A DNA stretch of 64,000 nucleotides from Rhizobium sullae (GTDB taxonomy: Bacteria; Pseudomonadota; Alphaproteobacteria; Rhizobiales; Rhizobiaceae): assembly GCF_900169785.1 (NCBI RefSeq), contig NZ_FWER01000008.1:1-64000 (forward strand), in the 5' to 3' direction. Position numbers and translations under genes: made by a program. Below, one piece after another: positions 36,777 through 46,290 of this stretch (positions are counted from its first letter, which is position 1; each line of letters opens with the position of its first letter). A model generated the notes under the pieces. The model was given only the letters and a program-made list of their open reading frames with translations. It was not told the DNA's origin and searched no databases.

Positions 36777-37526
36777 CTACTGGGCCGCGGTTTCGGCGAA
36801 CAGCGCCGCAAAGCCCGTTTGCGCGGGGCATAGCGCATTGAGGTCCACCGGCCCCTCAATGCCGTCGACTCTACCGTTGTCGGCAAACTGCCATATCGAC
36901 CAGCGGCCGCATCTCTCCTGCTCTGGTTCTTTGAATACGCTGCGCAACCAGAGATAGTGATCCGGGAAGCGGGATTCGTTGCCTTTCAGATACTGATCAA
37001 AGAACTCTTGGGTGACGTAAAAGATTGGCTTTTCGGGAAAAGTGCCCTTAAGCTCCGTGACGAACGCGTTTACTTCAGCAGTCATTTCCTCGAGCGTCGG
37101 GACCTTGTCGCAGTTGCCGACAAATTCGAGATCGATCGCGATCGGCAGCGTGCCCTGCTCTTTGGGAACTGTCGCCAATACGTTCTGCGCCTGCTCGCGG
37201 CCAGGGCGGCAGAAGGTGAAAAAGTGGTACGCCCCGCGCACGATGCCGGCCTCTTTCGCCGCCTGCCAGTTTTCCGCGAAACGTGTATCCTTGTGGTCGC
37301 CGCCCTCAGTCGCCTTCATAATCGCAAAATGCACATTCGGCCGCGCGGCGAGCGTCTTCCAATCGATAACGCCCTGATGATGACTGATGTCGATTCCCTG
37401 GATGGGATAGTCTTCGAGTGAAGGAGGAACAAACGGCGCCATGGCTCGATCGTATGCCAGATACGATGCCGATGCGACAGCCAGAATGGCAATGCCAATT
37501 ACGGCGCGGTGCAGGATCTTCCTCAC
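36777..37526 (-). CDS. GH25 family lysozyme, membrane-anchored or secreted
   Basis: This 249-residue protein has an N-terminal hydrophobic segment (AVIGIAILAVASASYLAY) that is a signal anchor or signal peptide. A glycoside hydrolase 25 barrel follows, with GIDISHHQGVIDWKTL, FAIMKATEGG, GAYHFFTFCRPG and the catalytic Asp/Glu in LPIAIDLEFVGNC. It ends with IWQFADNGRVDGI. GH25 enzymes cut peptidoglycan between MurNAc and GlcNAc. It stands alone, convergent with the SDR gene. It could serve in cell-wall remodelling; nothing suggests a phage origin. Confidence 0.9.
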   Translation of the reverse strand: MRKILHRAVIGIAILAVASASYLAYDRAMAPFVPPSLEDYPIQGIDISHHQGVIDWKTLAARPNVHFAIMKATEGGDHKDTRFAENWQAAKEAGIVRGAYHFFTFCRPGREQAQNVLATVPKEQGTLPIAIDLEFVGNCDKVPTLEEMTAEVNAFVTELKGTFPEKPIFYVTQEFFDQYLKGNESRFPDHYLWLRSVFKEPEQERCGRWSIWQFADNGRVDGIEGPVDLNALCPAQTGFAALFAETAAQ

Positions 37527-37644
37527 GCGGCTTCCTTCCCGGTATTTCTGTTTTTTCTAGCAGAATTTTATGCGCAACGACGAATGGCGACGTCCCGGCC
37601 CTGCAATCGATTCACTGGATCGAATACAGCCGCTTACGCGGCAC

Positions 37645-37673
37645 TTGACCAAACACCGTTCCCGCGCCATAAA
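37645..37673 (+). promoter_or_regulatory. Probable cysS promoter
   Basis: CTTGACC, with TTGACC at 37645-37650, then 17 bp and CATAAA. This is a good match to the rhizobial sigma-70 form (CTTGAC-N17-CTATAT). It would give a cysS leader of about 155 bases. Confidence 0.5.
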
Positions 37674-37781
37674 ACGCGCCATGAAAACGGTTATCTGCAT
37701 TATCTGCCGGAAGATTATCCGCTAGCGCGCTCGCTGGCCTGGCCGTTTTCGTCTCCCAAATACCCAAAGATGAGAAACGCC

Positions 37782-37808
37782 CCGGCCCGCGGGTGCCGGT
37801 ATTTTTCG
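37782..37808 (+). terminator. Possible attenuator hairpin before cysS
   Basis: CCGGC-(8)-GCCGG, with a self-complementary CCGCGG inside the loop, is followed by TATTTTTC about 30 bp before the cysS start. The form resembles a weak intrinsic terminator and might attenuate cysS. No T-box or leader peptide was recognised. Confidence 0.3.
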
Positions 37809-37834
37809 GATCATTGCATTTTGGGAGAATAGAC

Positions 37835-39226
37835 ATGGCCGGTCAGCCGGAACAGAAGAAGCCGAAAATCAAGCTGTACAATACGCTGACGCGCGAGGAG
37901 ACGGTCTTCAAGCCGATCGATCCGCAGAATGTCCGCATGTATGTCTGCGGCCCGACTGTTTATGACTATGCCCATATCGGCAATGCGCGTCCCGCCATCA
38001 TCTTCGACGTGCTCTTCCGGCTGCTCAGGCACGTCTATGGCGCCGAGCACGTCACCTATGCGCGCAACATCACCGACGTCGACGACAAGATCAACATGCG
38101 GGCGCTGCGCGACCACCCCGGCCTGCCGCTGAACGAGGCGATCCGCCTGGTCACCGAAAAGACCGAGACGCAGTATCTCGAAGATGCCAAGGCGCTCGGC
38201 TGCCTCGATCCGACTATCCAGCCGCGGGCAACGGAAAATATTCCGCAGATGGTCGAGATCATCGGGAAGCTGATTGCCAAAGGCCACGCCTATCAGGCGG
38301 AGGGCGAAGTGTTGTTCGACACGAAATCCATGGCGGATTACGGCGCGCTGTCGAAGCGCAATCTCGACGAGCAGCAGGCCGGCGCCCGCGTCGCCGTCGA
38401 TGCGCACAAGAAGAACCCCGGCGACTTTGTTCTCTGGAAGCTTTCAAGCCACAACGAACCCGGCTGGGAAAGCCCCTGGGGCCGCGGCCGTCCGGGCTGG
38501 CATATCGAATGCTCGGCAATGAGCGAACGCTATCTCGGCGAGGTCTTCGACATTCACGGCGGCGGGCTGGACCTGATCTTCCCGCACCATGAAAACGAAA
38601 TCGCCCAGTCGCGTTGCGCCCACGGCACGGAGGTGATGGCGAATGTCTGGATGCACAACGGCTTCCTGCAGGTCGAAGGCCGCAAGATGTCGAAGTCGGA
38701 GGGCAATTTCGTTACCATCTACGAGTTGCTGCACACCGAGAGATTCGGCGGCCGCAAATGGCCGGGCGAAGTGCTGCGCCTTGCGATGCTGATGACGCAC
38801 TACCGCGAGCCGATCGATTTTTCGATCAAGCGGCTGGAAGAGGCGGAACGCCTGCTGGCGAAGTGGCCAGTGGCGGATGCCGGCGACGCAGTTCCGGATG
38901 AGAGCGTGTTGAACGCGCTTGCCGATGACCTGAACACGGTCGCCGCCGTCCAGGCGCTCCACGCCCTGGCGCAATCCGGCAATGCCGCCGCTTTCGCGGC
39001 GAGTGCTGCCCTTCTCGGTGTCGAGATGAGGGAAACGGAGGTCGACGAAGCGGTCGCCGCCGAAATCGACAGGCGCGTGCGCGCCCGCCTTGAACTCTTG
39101 AAGGCAAAGAACTTCGCCGAGGCCGACAAGATCCGCGAGACACTGCTTGCCGAGGGCATCCAGCTCAAGGATGGCAAGGATGCGGCAACCGGCAAGCGGG
39201 TGACGACGTGGGAGGTGAAACGGTGA
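37835..39226 (+). CDS. cysS: Cysteinyl-tRNA synthetase
   Basis: This 463-residue class I synthetase attaches Cys to its tRNA. Zinc-binding residues lie in [19 protein letters not shown] (which also holds the HIGH motif), HIECSAMS and [14 protein letters not shown]. The ATP motif is KMSKSEGN. It has the usual DALR-type C-terminal helical domain. ATG 37835 ([16 protein letters not shown]) is preceded by GGGAGAATAGAC; the frame is open to 37793. A palindromic repeat element follows immediately. Confidence 0.95.
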   Translation: MAGQPEQKKPKIKLYNTLTREETVFKPIDPQNVRMYVCGPTVYDYAHIGNARPAIIFDVLFRLLRHVYGAEHVTYARNITDVDDKINMRALRDHPGLPLNEAIRLVTEKTETQYLEDAKALGCLDPTIQPRATENIPQMVEIIGKLIAKGHAYQAEGEVLFDTKSMADYGALSKRNLDEQQAGARVAVDAHKKNPGDFVLWKLSSHNEPGWESPWGRGRPGWHIECSAMSERYLGEVFDIHGGGLDLIFPHHENEIAQSRCAHGTEVMANVWMHNGFLQVEGRKMSKSEGNFVTIYELLHTERFGGRKWPGEVLRLAMLMTHYREPIDFSIKRLEEAERLLAKWPVADAGDAVPDESVLNALADDLNTVAAVQALHALAQSGNAAAFAASAALLGVEMRETEVDEAVAAEIDRRVRARLELLKAKNFAEADKIRETLLAEGIQLKDGKDAATGKRVTTWEVKR

Positions 39227-39240
39227 GTTTGCTGACATCC

Positions 39241-39408
39241 AAGACCCCTCCCCAGCCCCTCCCTACAAGGGGGAGGGGCTACTATGCCGCGACGCTGCGG
39301 AATAGCCTCACCGCGAATCTTGCCATATCTACCGACGTTGACGCAGAGGATAACGTCGGCGCCACTAGTTGGCCCTCCCCCTTGTGGGGAGGGTTGGGAG
39401 GTGTCTTT
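39241..39408. repeat. Structured palindromic intergenic element
   Basis: Two arms of about 40 bp in inverted orientation, 39241-39281 (AAGACCCCTCCCC...) and 39369-39408 (...GGGAGGTGTCTT), enclose about 87 bp. The arms match at most positions and each also holds its own CCTCCC/GGGAGG hairpin. The core holds CCGACGTT-(12)-AACGTCGG (39332-39359) and CCGC-(6)-GCGG (39287-39300). It fills the cysS-GFA gap almost completely and would fold into a large RNA cruciform. Such GC-rich palindromic repeats recur in rhizobial genomes; copy number cannot be checked here. Confidence 0.7.
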
Positions 39409-39437
39409 TCGCCCACGCCAAACTGGAGGAGGCCGCA

Positions 39438-39911
39438 ATGACCGTCTACACCGGCGGCTGCCAATGCGGGGCGATCCGCTTTCGGCTCGAAGGCGGGCTT
39501 ACGCATTCGTCGATTTGCCATTGCCGCATGTGCCAGAAGGCATTCGGCGGCTATTATGCGCCGCTGGTTTCCGTACGTGGAGCCGATTTTGAGTGGACGC
39601 GCGGCGAGCGGAAGACATTCCGGTCGTCCAATTTCGCCGAGCGCGGCTTCTGCGGCGATTGCGGCACGCCGCTGACCTATGAGGCACCGGACGGGATGGC
39701 GATCGCCGCGGGCGCGTTCGACGATCCGTCGGCGCTGCCCCCGACAACCCAATACGGCATCGAAGGAAAGCTGCCGTTCACGGACAAACTGCACGAGCTT
39801 CCCGGCACCCGGACTGAGGACGACACCGAGGCGGCCGAATTCATCAACGAGATCGTCTCCTATCAGCATCCGGATCACGACACGGCGGAATGGCCGGAGG
39901 AGCGCAAGTGA
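39438..39911 (+). CDS. GFA family zinc protein, copy 1
   Basis: This 157-residue GFA/CENP-V-type protein (Mss4-like fold) has zinc ligands in GGCQCGAIRFRLEGG, ICHCRMCQKAFGGYY and GFCGDCGTPLTY. The family is named after a supposed glutathione-dependent formaldehyde-activating enzyme, though for most members the activity is unproven. ATG 39438 has a strong GGAGGAGG site. The stop overlaps the GTG start of copy 2 (GTGA). It is first of three tandem paralogues. Confidence 0.88.
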   Translation: MTVYTGGCQCGAIRFRLEGGLTHSSICHCRMCQKAFGGYYAPLVSVRGADFEWTRGERKTFRSSNFAERGFCGDCGTPLTYEAPDGMAIAAGAFDDPSALPPTTQYGIEGKLPFTDKLHELPGTRTEDDTEAAEFINEIVSYQHPDHDTAEWPEERK

Positions 39912-40392
39912 CGGCGGGAGCAAGCCATAGCGGCGGATGCCAATGCGGCGCGGTGCGTTATCGCGCTTCCGGCGAGCCCGGCTATCCGCATGTCTGCCAT
40001 TGCCGCATGTGCCAGAAGGCGGCCGGCAACTATTTTCTGCCGCTTGGCAGTTTCATGCGCGTCGATTTCGCCATCACGCGCGGCGAACCGAAGTGGTTCC
40101 GCTCCTCCGATCTCGTGCGCCGCGGCTTCTGCGGGGATTGCGGCACGCCGCTCTTCTACGACATTCCCGAAGCCGATTCCGTCAATATTACGCTGGGATC
40201 GCTGGACGAGCCCGATGCGGTCAAACCGGTGATGCAATCGAATACCGGCCGCAAGATGAGTTGGTTCCACGCGCTGGACACGCTGCCGGTGGAGCCCGAC
40301 GATGAAAGTTCGGAGCGCGAAGGCGCGATCGCGGCGAGCAACCATCAGCATCCCGATCACGATACGAGCCACTGGCCGTCCGGAGGACAGAC

Positions 40393-40396
<4 letters not shown>
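39908..40396 (+). CDS. GFA family zinc protein, copy 2
   Basis: This is a 162-residue paralogue of the preceding gene. Its Cys motifs are GGCQCGAVRYRASGE, VCHCRMCQKAAGNYF and GFCGDCGTPLFYD. The start is taken as GTG 39908, overlapping the upstream stop. ATG 39890, inside copy 1, is the alternative but lies far back in the upstream gene. It ends SEREGAIAASNHQHPDHDTS; the HPDHDT ending is shared with the other copies. The stop overlaps the start of copy 3 (ATGA). Confidence 0.87.
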
Positions 40397-41825
<1,429 letters not shown>

Positions 41826-41837
41826 CGCATTGCCGCG

Positions 41838-41936
41838 AGGCCCCTAGCCTCTACCCGAGAGAGAGGGGACAACCCAAACGAGACCGGCGCAGCCCCCTTT
41901 TCCCCTCGGGGAGAAGGCCCGAAGGGCGAATGAGGC
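41838..41936. repeat. Palindromic intergenic repeat between pip and cimA
   Basis: The stretch contains several small hairpins: CCCCT...AGAGAGAGGGG, TCCCC-tc-GGGGA and GCCC-gaa-GGGC. Read on the other strand it gives CTCATTCGCCCTTCGGGCCTT with CTCCCCGAGGGG, similar in style to palindromic repeats that are scattered in rhizobial genomes. Copy number is unknown from this window. Confidence 0.5.
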
Positions 41937-41985
41937 GCCACGCACACCAACAGAGACTAAAGGACCCGCTTGCCGGGAGGACGCT

Positions 41986-43599
41986 ATGAAAGAACGCATC
42001 TACCTCTTCGACACGACGCTCCGCGACGGGCAGCAGACGCCCGGGATCGACTTTTCGGTCGAGGACAAGATTGCGATTGCGACCATGCTGGACGAGTTCG
42101 GCCTCGATTATGTCGAGGGCGGATATCCAGGTGCGAACCCGACGGATACCGCCTTCTTCGCAGAGAAGCGCACCAGCCAAGCAGCGTTCGTCGCCTTCGG
42201 CATGACAAAGCGGCCCGGCGTTTCCGCCTCTAACGATCCGGGGCTTGCCGTTCTCTTGCAGGCACAGAGCGATGCGATCTGTTTCGTTGCCAAGAGCTGG
42301 GACTACCACGTCAAAGTCGCGCTCGGGTGCACCAATGAGGAAAACCTCGAATGCATCGCTGAGAGCGTGAAGGCAGCCGTTGCCGCCGGCAAGGAAGCGA
42401 TGGTCGATTGCGAACATTTCTTCGACGGTTACAAGGCCAATCCCGCCTATGCGCTCGCCTGCGCAAAAACGGCCTATGAAGCGGGAGCGCGTTGGGTCGT
42501 GCTCTGCGACACCAATGGCGGCGCGCAGCCACCCGAGATCCGCGCCATCGCCGAGGCGGTGATCGCTGCGGGCGTCCCCGGGCACTGTCTCGGCATCCAT
42601 GCGCATAACGATACCGGCCAGGCGGTGGCCAATTCGCTTGCCGCCATCGAGGCCGGCGTGCGCCAGATCCAGGGAACGCTTAACGGCATCGGCGAGCGTT
42701 GTGGCAATGCCAACCTGGTGACTCTGATCCCGACGCTGGCCCTGAAGGACAGCTACAGCACGCGCTTCGAAAGCGCCATCGATACGGAACGGCTGGTCAA
42801 CCTTACGCTGCTTTCGCATGCTTTCGATGAACTTCTCAACCGCTCGCCGGACCACCAGATGCCCTATGTCGGCGCTTCGGCCTTCGCCACGAAGGCGGGC
42901 ATCCATGCCTCCGCGCTGCTCAAGGATCCGCGCACCTACGAACATGTGCCGCCGGAAAGCGTCGGCAATTTCCGCAAGGTCATGGTCTCCGACCAAGGCG
43001 GCAAGGCGAATTTCATCAATGCGCTGAAGCGCCGCGGGATCGAGGTCACCAAGGACGATCCGAAGCTCGACCGGCTGATCTCCATCGTCAAGGAACGCGA
43101 GGCCACCGGTTATGCCTATGAGGGCGCAGATGCGAGCTTCGAGCTGCTGGCGCGCCGCACGCTCGGCACGATCCCGGAATTCTTCTCGGTCGAAGGCTTC
43201 CGCGTGATGGTCGAGCGCCGCTTCGACTCGCACGGGCGGGTGAAGATCGTTTCCGAAGCCGTGGTGAAGATGGTCATCGACGGCCACACGATCATGTCGG
43301 TGGCAGAAGGCGACGGCCCGGTCAACGCGCTCGACCTGGCACTGCGGAAGGATTTCGGCAAATACCAGCACGAAATCGACGATCTGGTCCTCGCCGACTT
43401 CAAGGTGCGTATCCTCAACGGCGGCACGGAAGCTGTCACCCGCGTTCTCATCGAATCCACCGATAGCGACGGCGTGCGCTGGTGGACGGTCGGCGTCTCG
43501 GAAAACATCATCGACGCCTCGTTCCAGGCGCTCATGGATTCGGTGATCTACAAGCTGATGAAGAACCGGCAGCTGGCGGGCAAGATCGCGGCGGAGTGA
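41986..43599 (+). CDS. cimA: (R)-citramalate synthase
   Basis: This 537-residue member of the LeuA/homocitrate synthase family condenses pyruvate with acetyl-CoA, an alternative entry to isoleucine synthesis. It has FDTTLRDGQQTPGIDFSVED with metal and substrate residues, YVEGGYPGANPTDTAFF, HAHNDTGQAVANSLAAIEAG and the GIGERCGNANL motif. The C-terminal regulatory domain (residues about 400-530) includes NGGTEAVTRVLIESTD. The N-terminal pattern is that of CimA rather than isopropylmalate synthase. It is tail-to-tail with the PIMT-like gene (3 bp). Confidence 0.9.
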   Translation: MKERIYLFDTTLRDGQQTPGIDFSVEDKIAIATMLDEFGLDYVEGGYPGANPTDTAFFAEKRTSQAAFVAFGMTKRPGVSASNDPGLAVLLQAQSDAICFVAKSWDYHVKVALGCTNEENLECIAESVKAAVAAGKEAMVDCEHFFDGYKANPAYALACAKTAYEAGARWVVLCDTNGGAQPPEIRAIAEAVIAAGVPGHCLGIHAHNDTGQAVANSLAAIEAGVRQIQGTLNGIGERCGNANLVTLIPTLALKDSYSTRFESAIDTERLVNLTLLSHAFDELLNRSPDHQMPYVGASAFATKAGIHASALLKDPRTYEHVPPESVGNFRKVMVSDQGGKANFINALKRRGIEVTKDDPKLDRLISIVKEREATGYAYEGADASFELLARRTLGTIPEFFSVEGFRVMVERRFDSHGRVKIVSEAVVKMVIDGHTIMSVAEGDGPVNALDLALRKDFGKYQHEIDDLVLADFKVRILNGGTEAVTRVLIESTDSDGVRWWTVGVSENIIDASFQALMDSVIYKLMKNRQLAGKIAAE

Positions 43600-43602
43600 G
43601 GA

Positions 43603-44475
43603 TCACGGCTCCTCGAAGGAAAGCCCCCAGTCCTGCTCGCCATAGCACTCCTCCCCATGGGGCGCGGTCCGCCAGCGGAAACTGCGAACCTGAAACAGCC
43701 GGCGGCTGTGGAAGGCTTCCCCCAGTCCCTCGTGGCGGCCGCCCGGTGGCGGTTCCTGACCCTCGGCCCAAACGAAGGAGACAGGCTGAATGAAGCGGGC
43801 GCCAAAACCCCTGGCGCGCCGGTCTATAAGCAGGAAGCCTGCCGAACGGGTGAAGCCGGTCGACCTGCCATTCTTGACTGCCGGGATTCCGAGCGGAAAC
43901 AACAGCCGCCCACTGATGCCCAGGTTTTCGATCCAGGCGGCCGGCGGGTGATCGAGCGCGAAATTGACGTAGATGACGTCGGCGTCCTCCTTCGGCCATT
44001 CGGCCGCATCGCCCTGCACCACTTCAACATTGGGATAACCGGAAAGGTTTTCTCGCGCCTTTTCGGCCAGCGCCTTGTCGTATTCGATCGCGACGATCTT
44101 GCCAGCGGAGCCGACGAGTCCGGCAATGATCGCGGTGTAATAACCGGTCCCGACGCCCAGATGGGCAACCGTCTCGCCCTCCCGGATTCCAAGCGTATTC
44201 AGAGCAGACGCGTGAAGGGAGGGCATACCGTTGTTGACCCCGCGCTGGGTGTCGAGGCCTATCAACAAGTCCTGATAAAGCACGAGCGGATCGGTGGAAG
44301 CCATTTCCCGATAATTACGGAAGTCGTTATAGACCCAGGGCGGCGGGCCGACGAATTTCTCACGCGGTACTTCGGCAAAGGCCGCAAGCAGCCTGTCGTT
44401 CTTCGCAACACCTGCCTTCGCCAGTATCTGGCGGGCATAAATCTGCCGGTATGGCGGCTCATCCTCGAAAGCCAT
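43603..44475 (-). CDS. Protein-L-isoaspartate O-methyltransferase-like protein
   Basis: This 290-residue SAM-dependent methyltransferase of the PIMT/Pcm type has VPREKFVGPPPWVYNDF, LDTQRGVNNGMPSLHASAL and the SAM motif GETVAHLGVGTGYYTAIIAG. YDKALAEKARENLSGYPNVE and GDAAEWPKEDAD also follow the pattern. It is longer than classical Pcm (about 210 residues), with a C-terminal extension. The Pcm substrate motif is altered (NNGMPSLHA), so repair of isoaspartyl residues is not assured. ATG 44475 is preceded by GGAGGAG. It is divergent from rarD. Confidence 0.82.
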   Translation of the reverse strand: MAFEDEPPYRQIYARQILAKAGVAKNDRLLAAFAEVPREKFVGPPPWVYNDFRNYREMASTDPLVLYQDLLIGLDTQRGVNNGMPSLHASALNTLGIREGETVAHLGVGTGYYTAIIAGLVGSAGKIVAIEYDKALAEKARENLSGYPNVEVVQGDAAEWPKEDADVIYVNFALDHPPAAWIENLGISGRLLFPLGIPAVKNGRSTGFTRSAGFLLIDRRARGFGARFIQPVSFVWAEGQEPPPGGRHEGLGEAFHSRRLFQVRSFRWRTAPHGEECYGEQDWGLSFEEP

Positions 44476-44586
44476 GCAACTCCTCCGCTTCAAATCCGCT
44501 GACGATCCATTCACCGAAATGAATTGGTCTATTCACGGCACTTACGCTAATCGAGATCAGAAGAAGAACAAAGATGGAAACACCCG

Positions 44587-45501
44587 ATGTCTGCCGAAGC
44601 GAGCCCTGCTGCCGTCAAGAACGAAGATAGCACGCGCGGTTTCGCGTTTGCGCTGGCGGCCTATCTTCTGTGGGGATTCCTGCCGATCTACATGAAGGCG
44701 CTGGCGCATATTTCGCCGGCGGAGGTGATCGCGCATCGCGTTCTCTGGTCCGTTCCGATTGCCGGGCTCGTGCTGCTCGCGCTCGGCCGCACGCAGGACA
44801 TCCGTGACGCGCTGCGCTCGCCGCGCATGCTTGCCATGGCGGCGCTGACGGCGGCGCTCATCACCGTCAACTGGGGCACCTATGTCTGGGCGATCGGCGC
44901 CGGGCATTCGCTCGATGCCGCGATGGGCTATTTCATCAATCCGCTGATCAGCATCTTCATGGGCGCGGTGCTGCTCAAGGAGAAACTGCGCCCAGTCCAG
45001 ATCGTCGCCATCGGGCTGGCGGCAGTTGCTGTTGTCGTTCTCGCCGTCGACGGCGGCGGGCTTCCGTGGGTGGCGCTGACGCTCGCCTTCAGCTGGGCTT
45101 TCTATGCCTTCTTCCGCAAGACACTGCCGCTTGGCCCCAACCAGGGCTTCCTGCTCGAAGTGCTGATCCTCAGCGTTCCAGCCATCCTCTACATCGTCTA
45201 TCTGGAGTTCTTCAGCGGACAGGGCCACTTCGTTCAAACAAGCTTTAGTGATACGGCCCTGCTTTTCGGCTGCGGTATCGTCACCGCCGCGCCGCTGATG
45301 ATCTACGCCAACGGCGCAAAGCTTCTGAAGCTCTCGACGATCGGCATCATGCAGTACATCGCGCCGACGATGATCTTCCTGATCGCGATCTTCGTCTTCC
45401 ACGAACCACTTGATACAGCGCGCATGATCGCCTTCCCGCTCATCTGGGCAGGCCTCGTGCTTTACACTTGGTCGATGCTGAACGCGACGCGCGGGCGCTG
45501 A
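44587..45501 (+). CDS. rarD: EamA family transporter RarD
   Basis: This 304-residue inner-membrane protein has about ten membrane helices in two EamA repeats. It starts with RGFAFALAAYLLWGFLPIYM and contains LAHISPAEVIAHRVLWSVP, AAMGYFINPLISIFMGAVLL and FVFHEPLDTARMIAFPLIW. These are RarD hallmarks; RarD is linked to chloramphenicol resistance in some bacteria, but its natural substrate is unknown. It is convergent with the LOG-family gene (10 bp). Confidence 0.9.
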   Translation: MSAEASPAAVKNEDSTRGFAFALAAYLLWGFLPIYMKALAHISPAEVIAHRVLWSVPIAGLVLLALGRTQDIRDALRSPRMLAMAALTAALITVNWGTYVWAIGAGHSLDAAMGYFINPLISIFMGAVLLKEKLRPVQIVAIGLAAVAVVVLAVDGGGLPWVALTLAFSWAFYAFFRKTLPLGPNQGFLLEVLILSVPAILYIVYLEFFSGQGHFVQTSFSDTALLFGCGIVTAAPLMIYANGAKLLKLSTIGIMQYIAPTMIFLIAIFVFHEPLDTARMIAFPLIWAGLVLYTWSMLNATRGR

Positions 45502-45511
45502 GCGCCTCGCT

Positions 45512-46135
45512 TCACATCTTCGAAATCACAGCATCCTCGCCCTCACGGTCGGCAGCGAGTTCGGCTGCCTGCGCCATAATGGCGGGAATGATGCCGGAGA
45601 TGTCGTCGATCACGAGCGGCTGCACGCGGTGCGCCGTGTGCACGAAGCCCTCGTCAGTCATGTGCTTCATCAGTTCCATCATCGGGTCCCAGAAGCCCTT
45701 GATGTTGGCGAAGACCATCGGCTTCTCGTGACGGGCAAGCTGCGCCCAGGTCATGATCTCGACGATTTCCTCCAGCGTGCCGATCCCGCCCGGCAGCGCC
45801 ACGAAGGCGTCGGAGCGCTCGAACATCAGGTGTTTGCGCGCATGCATGTCCGGCGTTACAATGAGCTCGTTGAGCTGGCCGAGGGAATGGCGCGTCGCCT
45901 CCATGTCGATCAGGAATTCGGGGATGATGCCGGTCACCTGCCCCCCATTGGAAAGCACGCCGCTCGCAACAGCACCCATGATGCCTTTGGTGCCGCCGCC
46001 ATAGACGAGCCGCAGGCCGTATTCGGCGATTTCTTTGCCGAGCGCGCGCCCGGCGGCCATGTATGCTGTATCCCGCCCGGGCCTCGACCCGCAGTAGACA
46101 CAGATGGACTGAATTGAATGAGATTGATCGCTCAT
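45512..46135 (-). CDS. LOG family nucleotide 5'-monophosphate phosphoribohydrolase
   Basis: This 207-residue Rossmann-fold protein of the TIGR00730/LOG family has YGGGTKGIMGAVA and the active-site signature ALPGGIGTLEEIVEIMTWAQL, with Arg/Lys in MHARKHLMFERSDAF. Members cleave cytokinin riboside monophosphates or other nucleoside monophosphates to a free base. In plant-associated bacteria this can release active cytokinin. Whether it does so here is inference; many non-plant bacteria have the gene. ATG 46135 is preferred over 46147. Confidence 0.9.
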   Translation of the reverse strand: MSDQSHSIQSICVYCGSRPGRDTAYMAAGRALGKEIAEYGLRLVYGGGTKGIMGAVASGVLSNGGQVTGIIPEFLIDMEATRHSLGQLNELIVTPDMHARKHLMFERSDAFVALPGGIGTLEEIVEIMTWAQLARHEKPMVFANIKGFWDPMMELMKHMTDEGFVHTAHRVQPLVIDDISGIIPAIMAQAAELAADREGEDAVISKM

Positions 46136-46290
46136 ATGGGAAAACAACTATTCCATGCCTGCGCAGTCAAGAAAAATGACAGAAAAGCTGCGCGTCGAGC
46201 CTGCGTCATTGCTTTGAATGCTTGTGAAAAGCAATGGGAATCGCTAGCAATTTTTAGTACTACGGCACATTTGCCGGCTGGGGAGAGTAA

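Larger units (their letters stand above)
37527..37834. other. Divergent promoter region between GH25 gene and cysS
   Basis: This is 308 bp without a supported gene. It carries the cysS promoter (37645-37673), a GC-rich hairpin close to cysS (37782-37808) and, on the other strand, presumably the GH25 promoter. Short frames in it lack recognisable products. Confidence 0.5.

Noticed and set aside
41851..43371. 506-codon minus-strand frame opposite cimA
   Set aside because: Antisense shadow of cimA.
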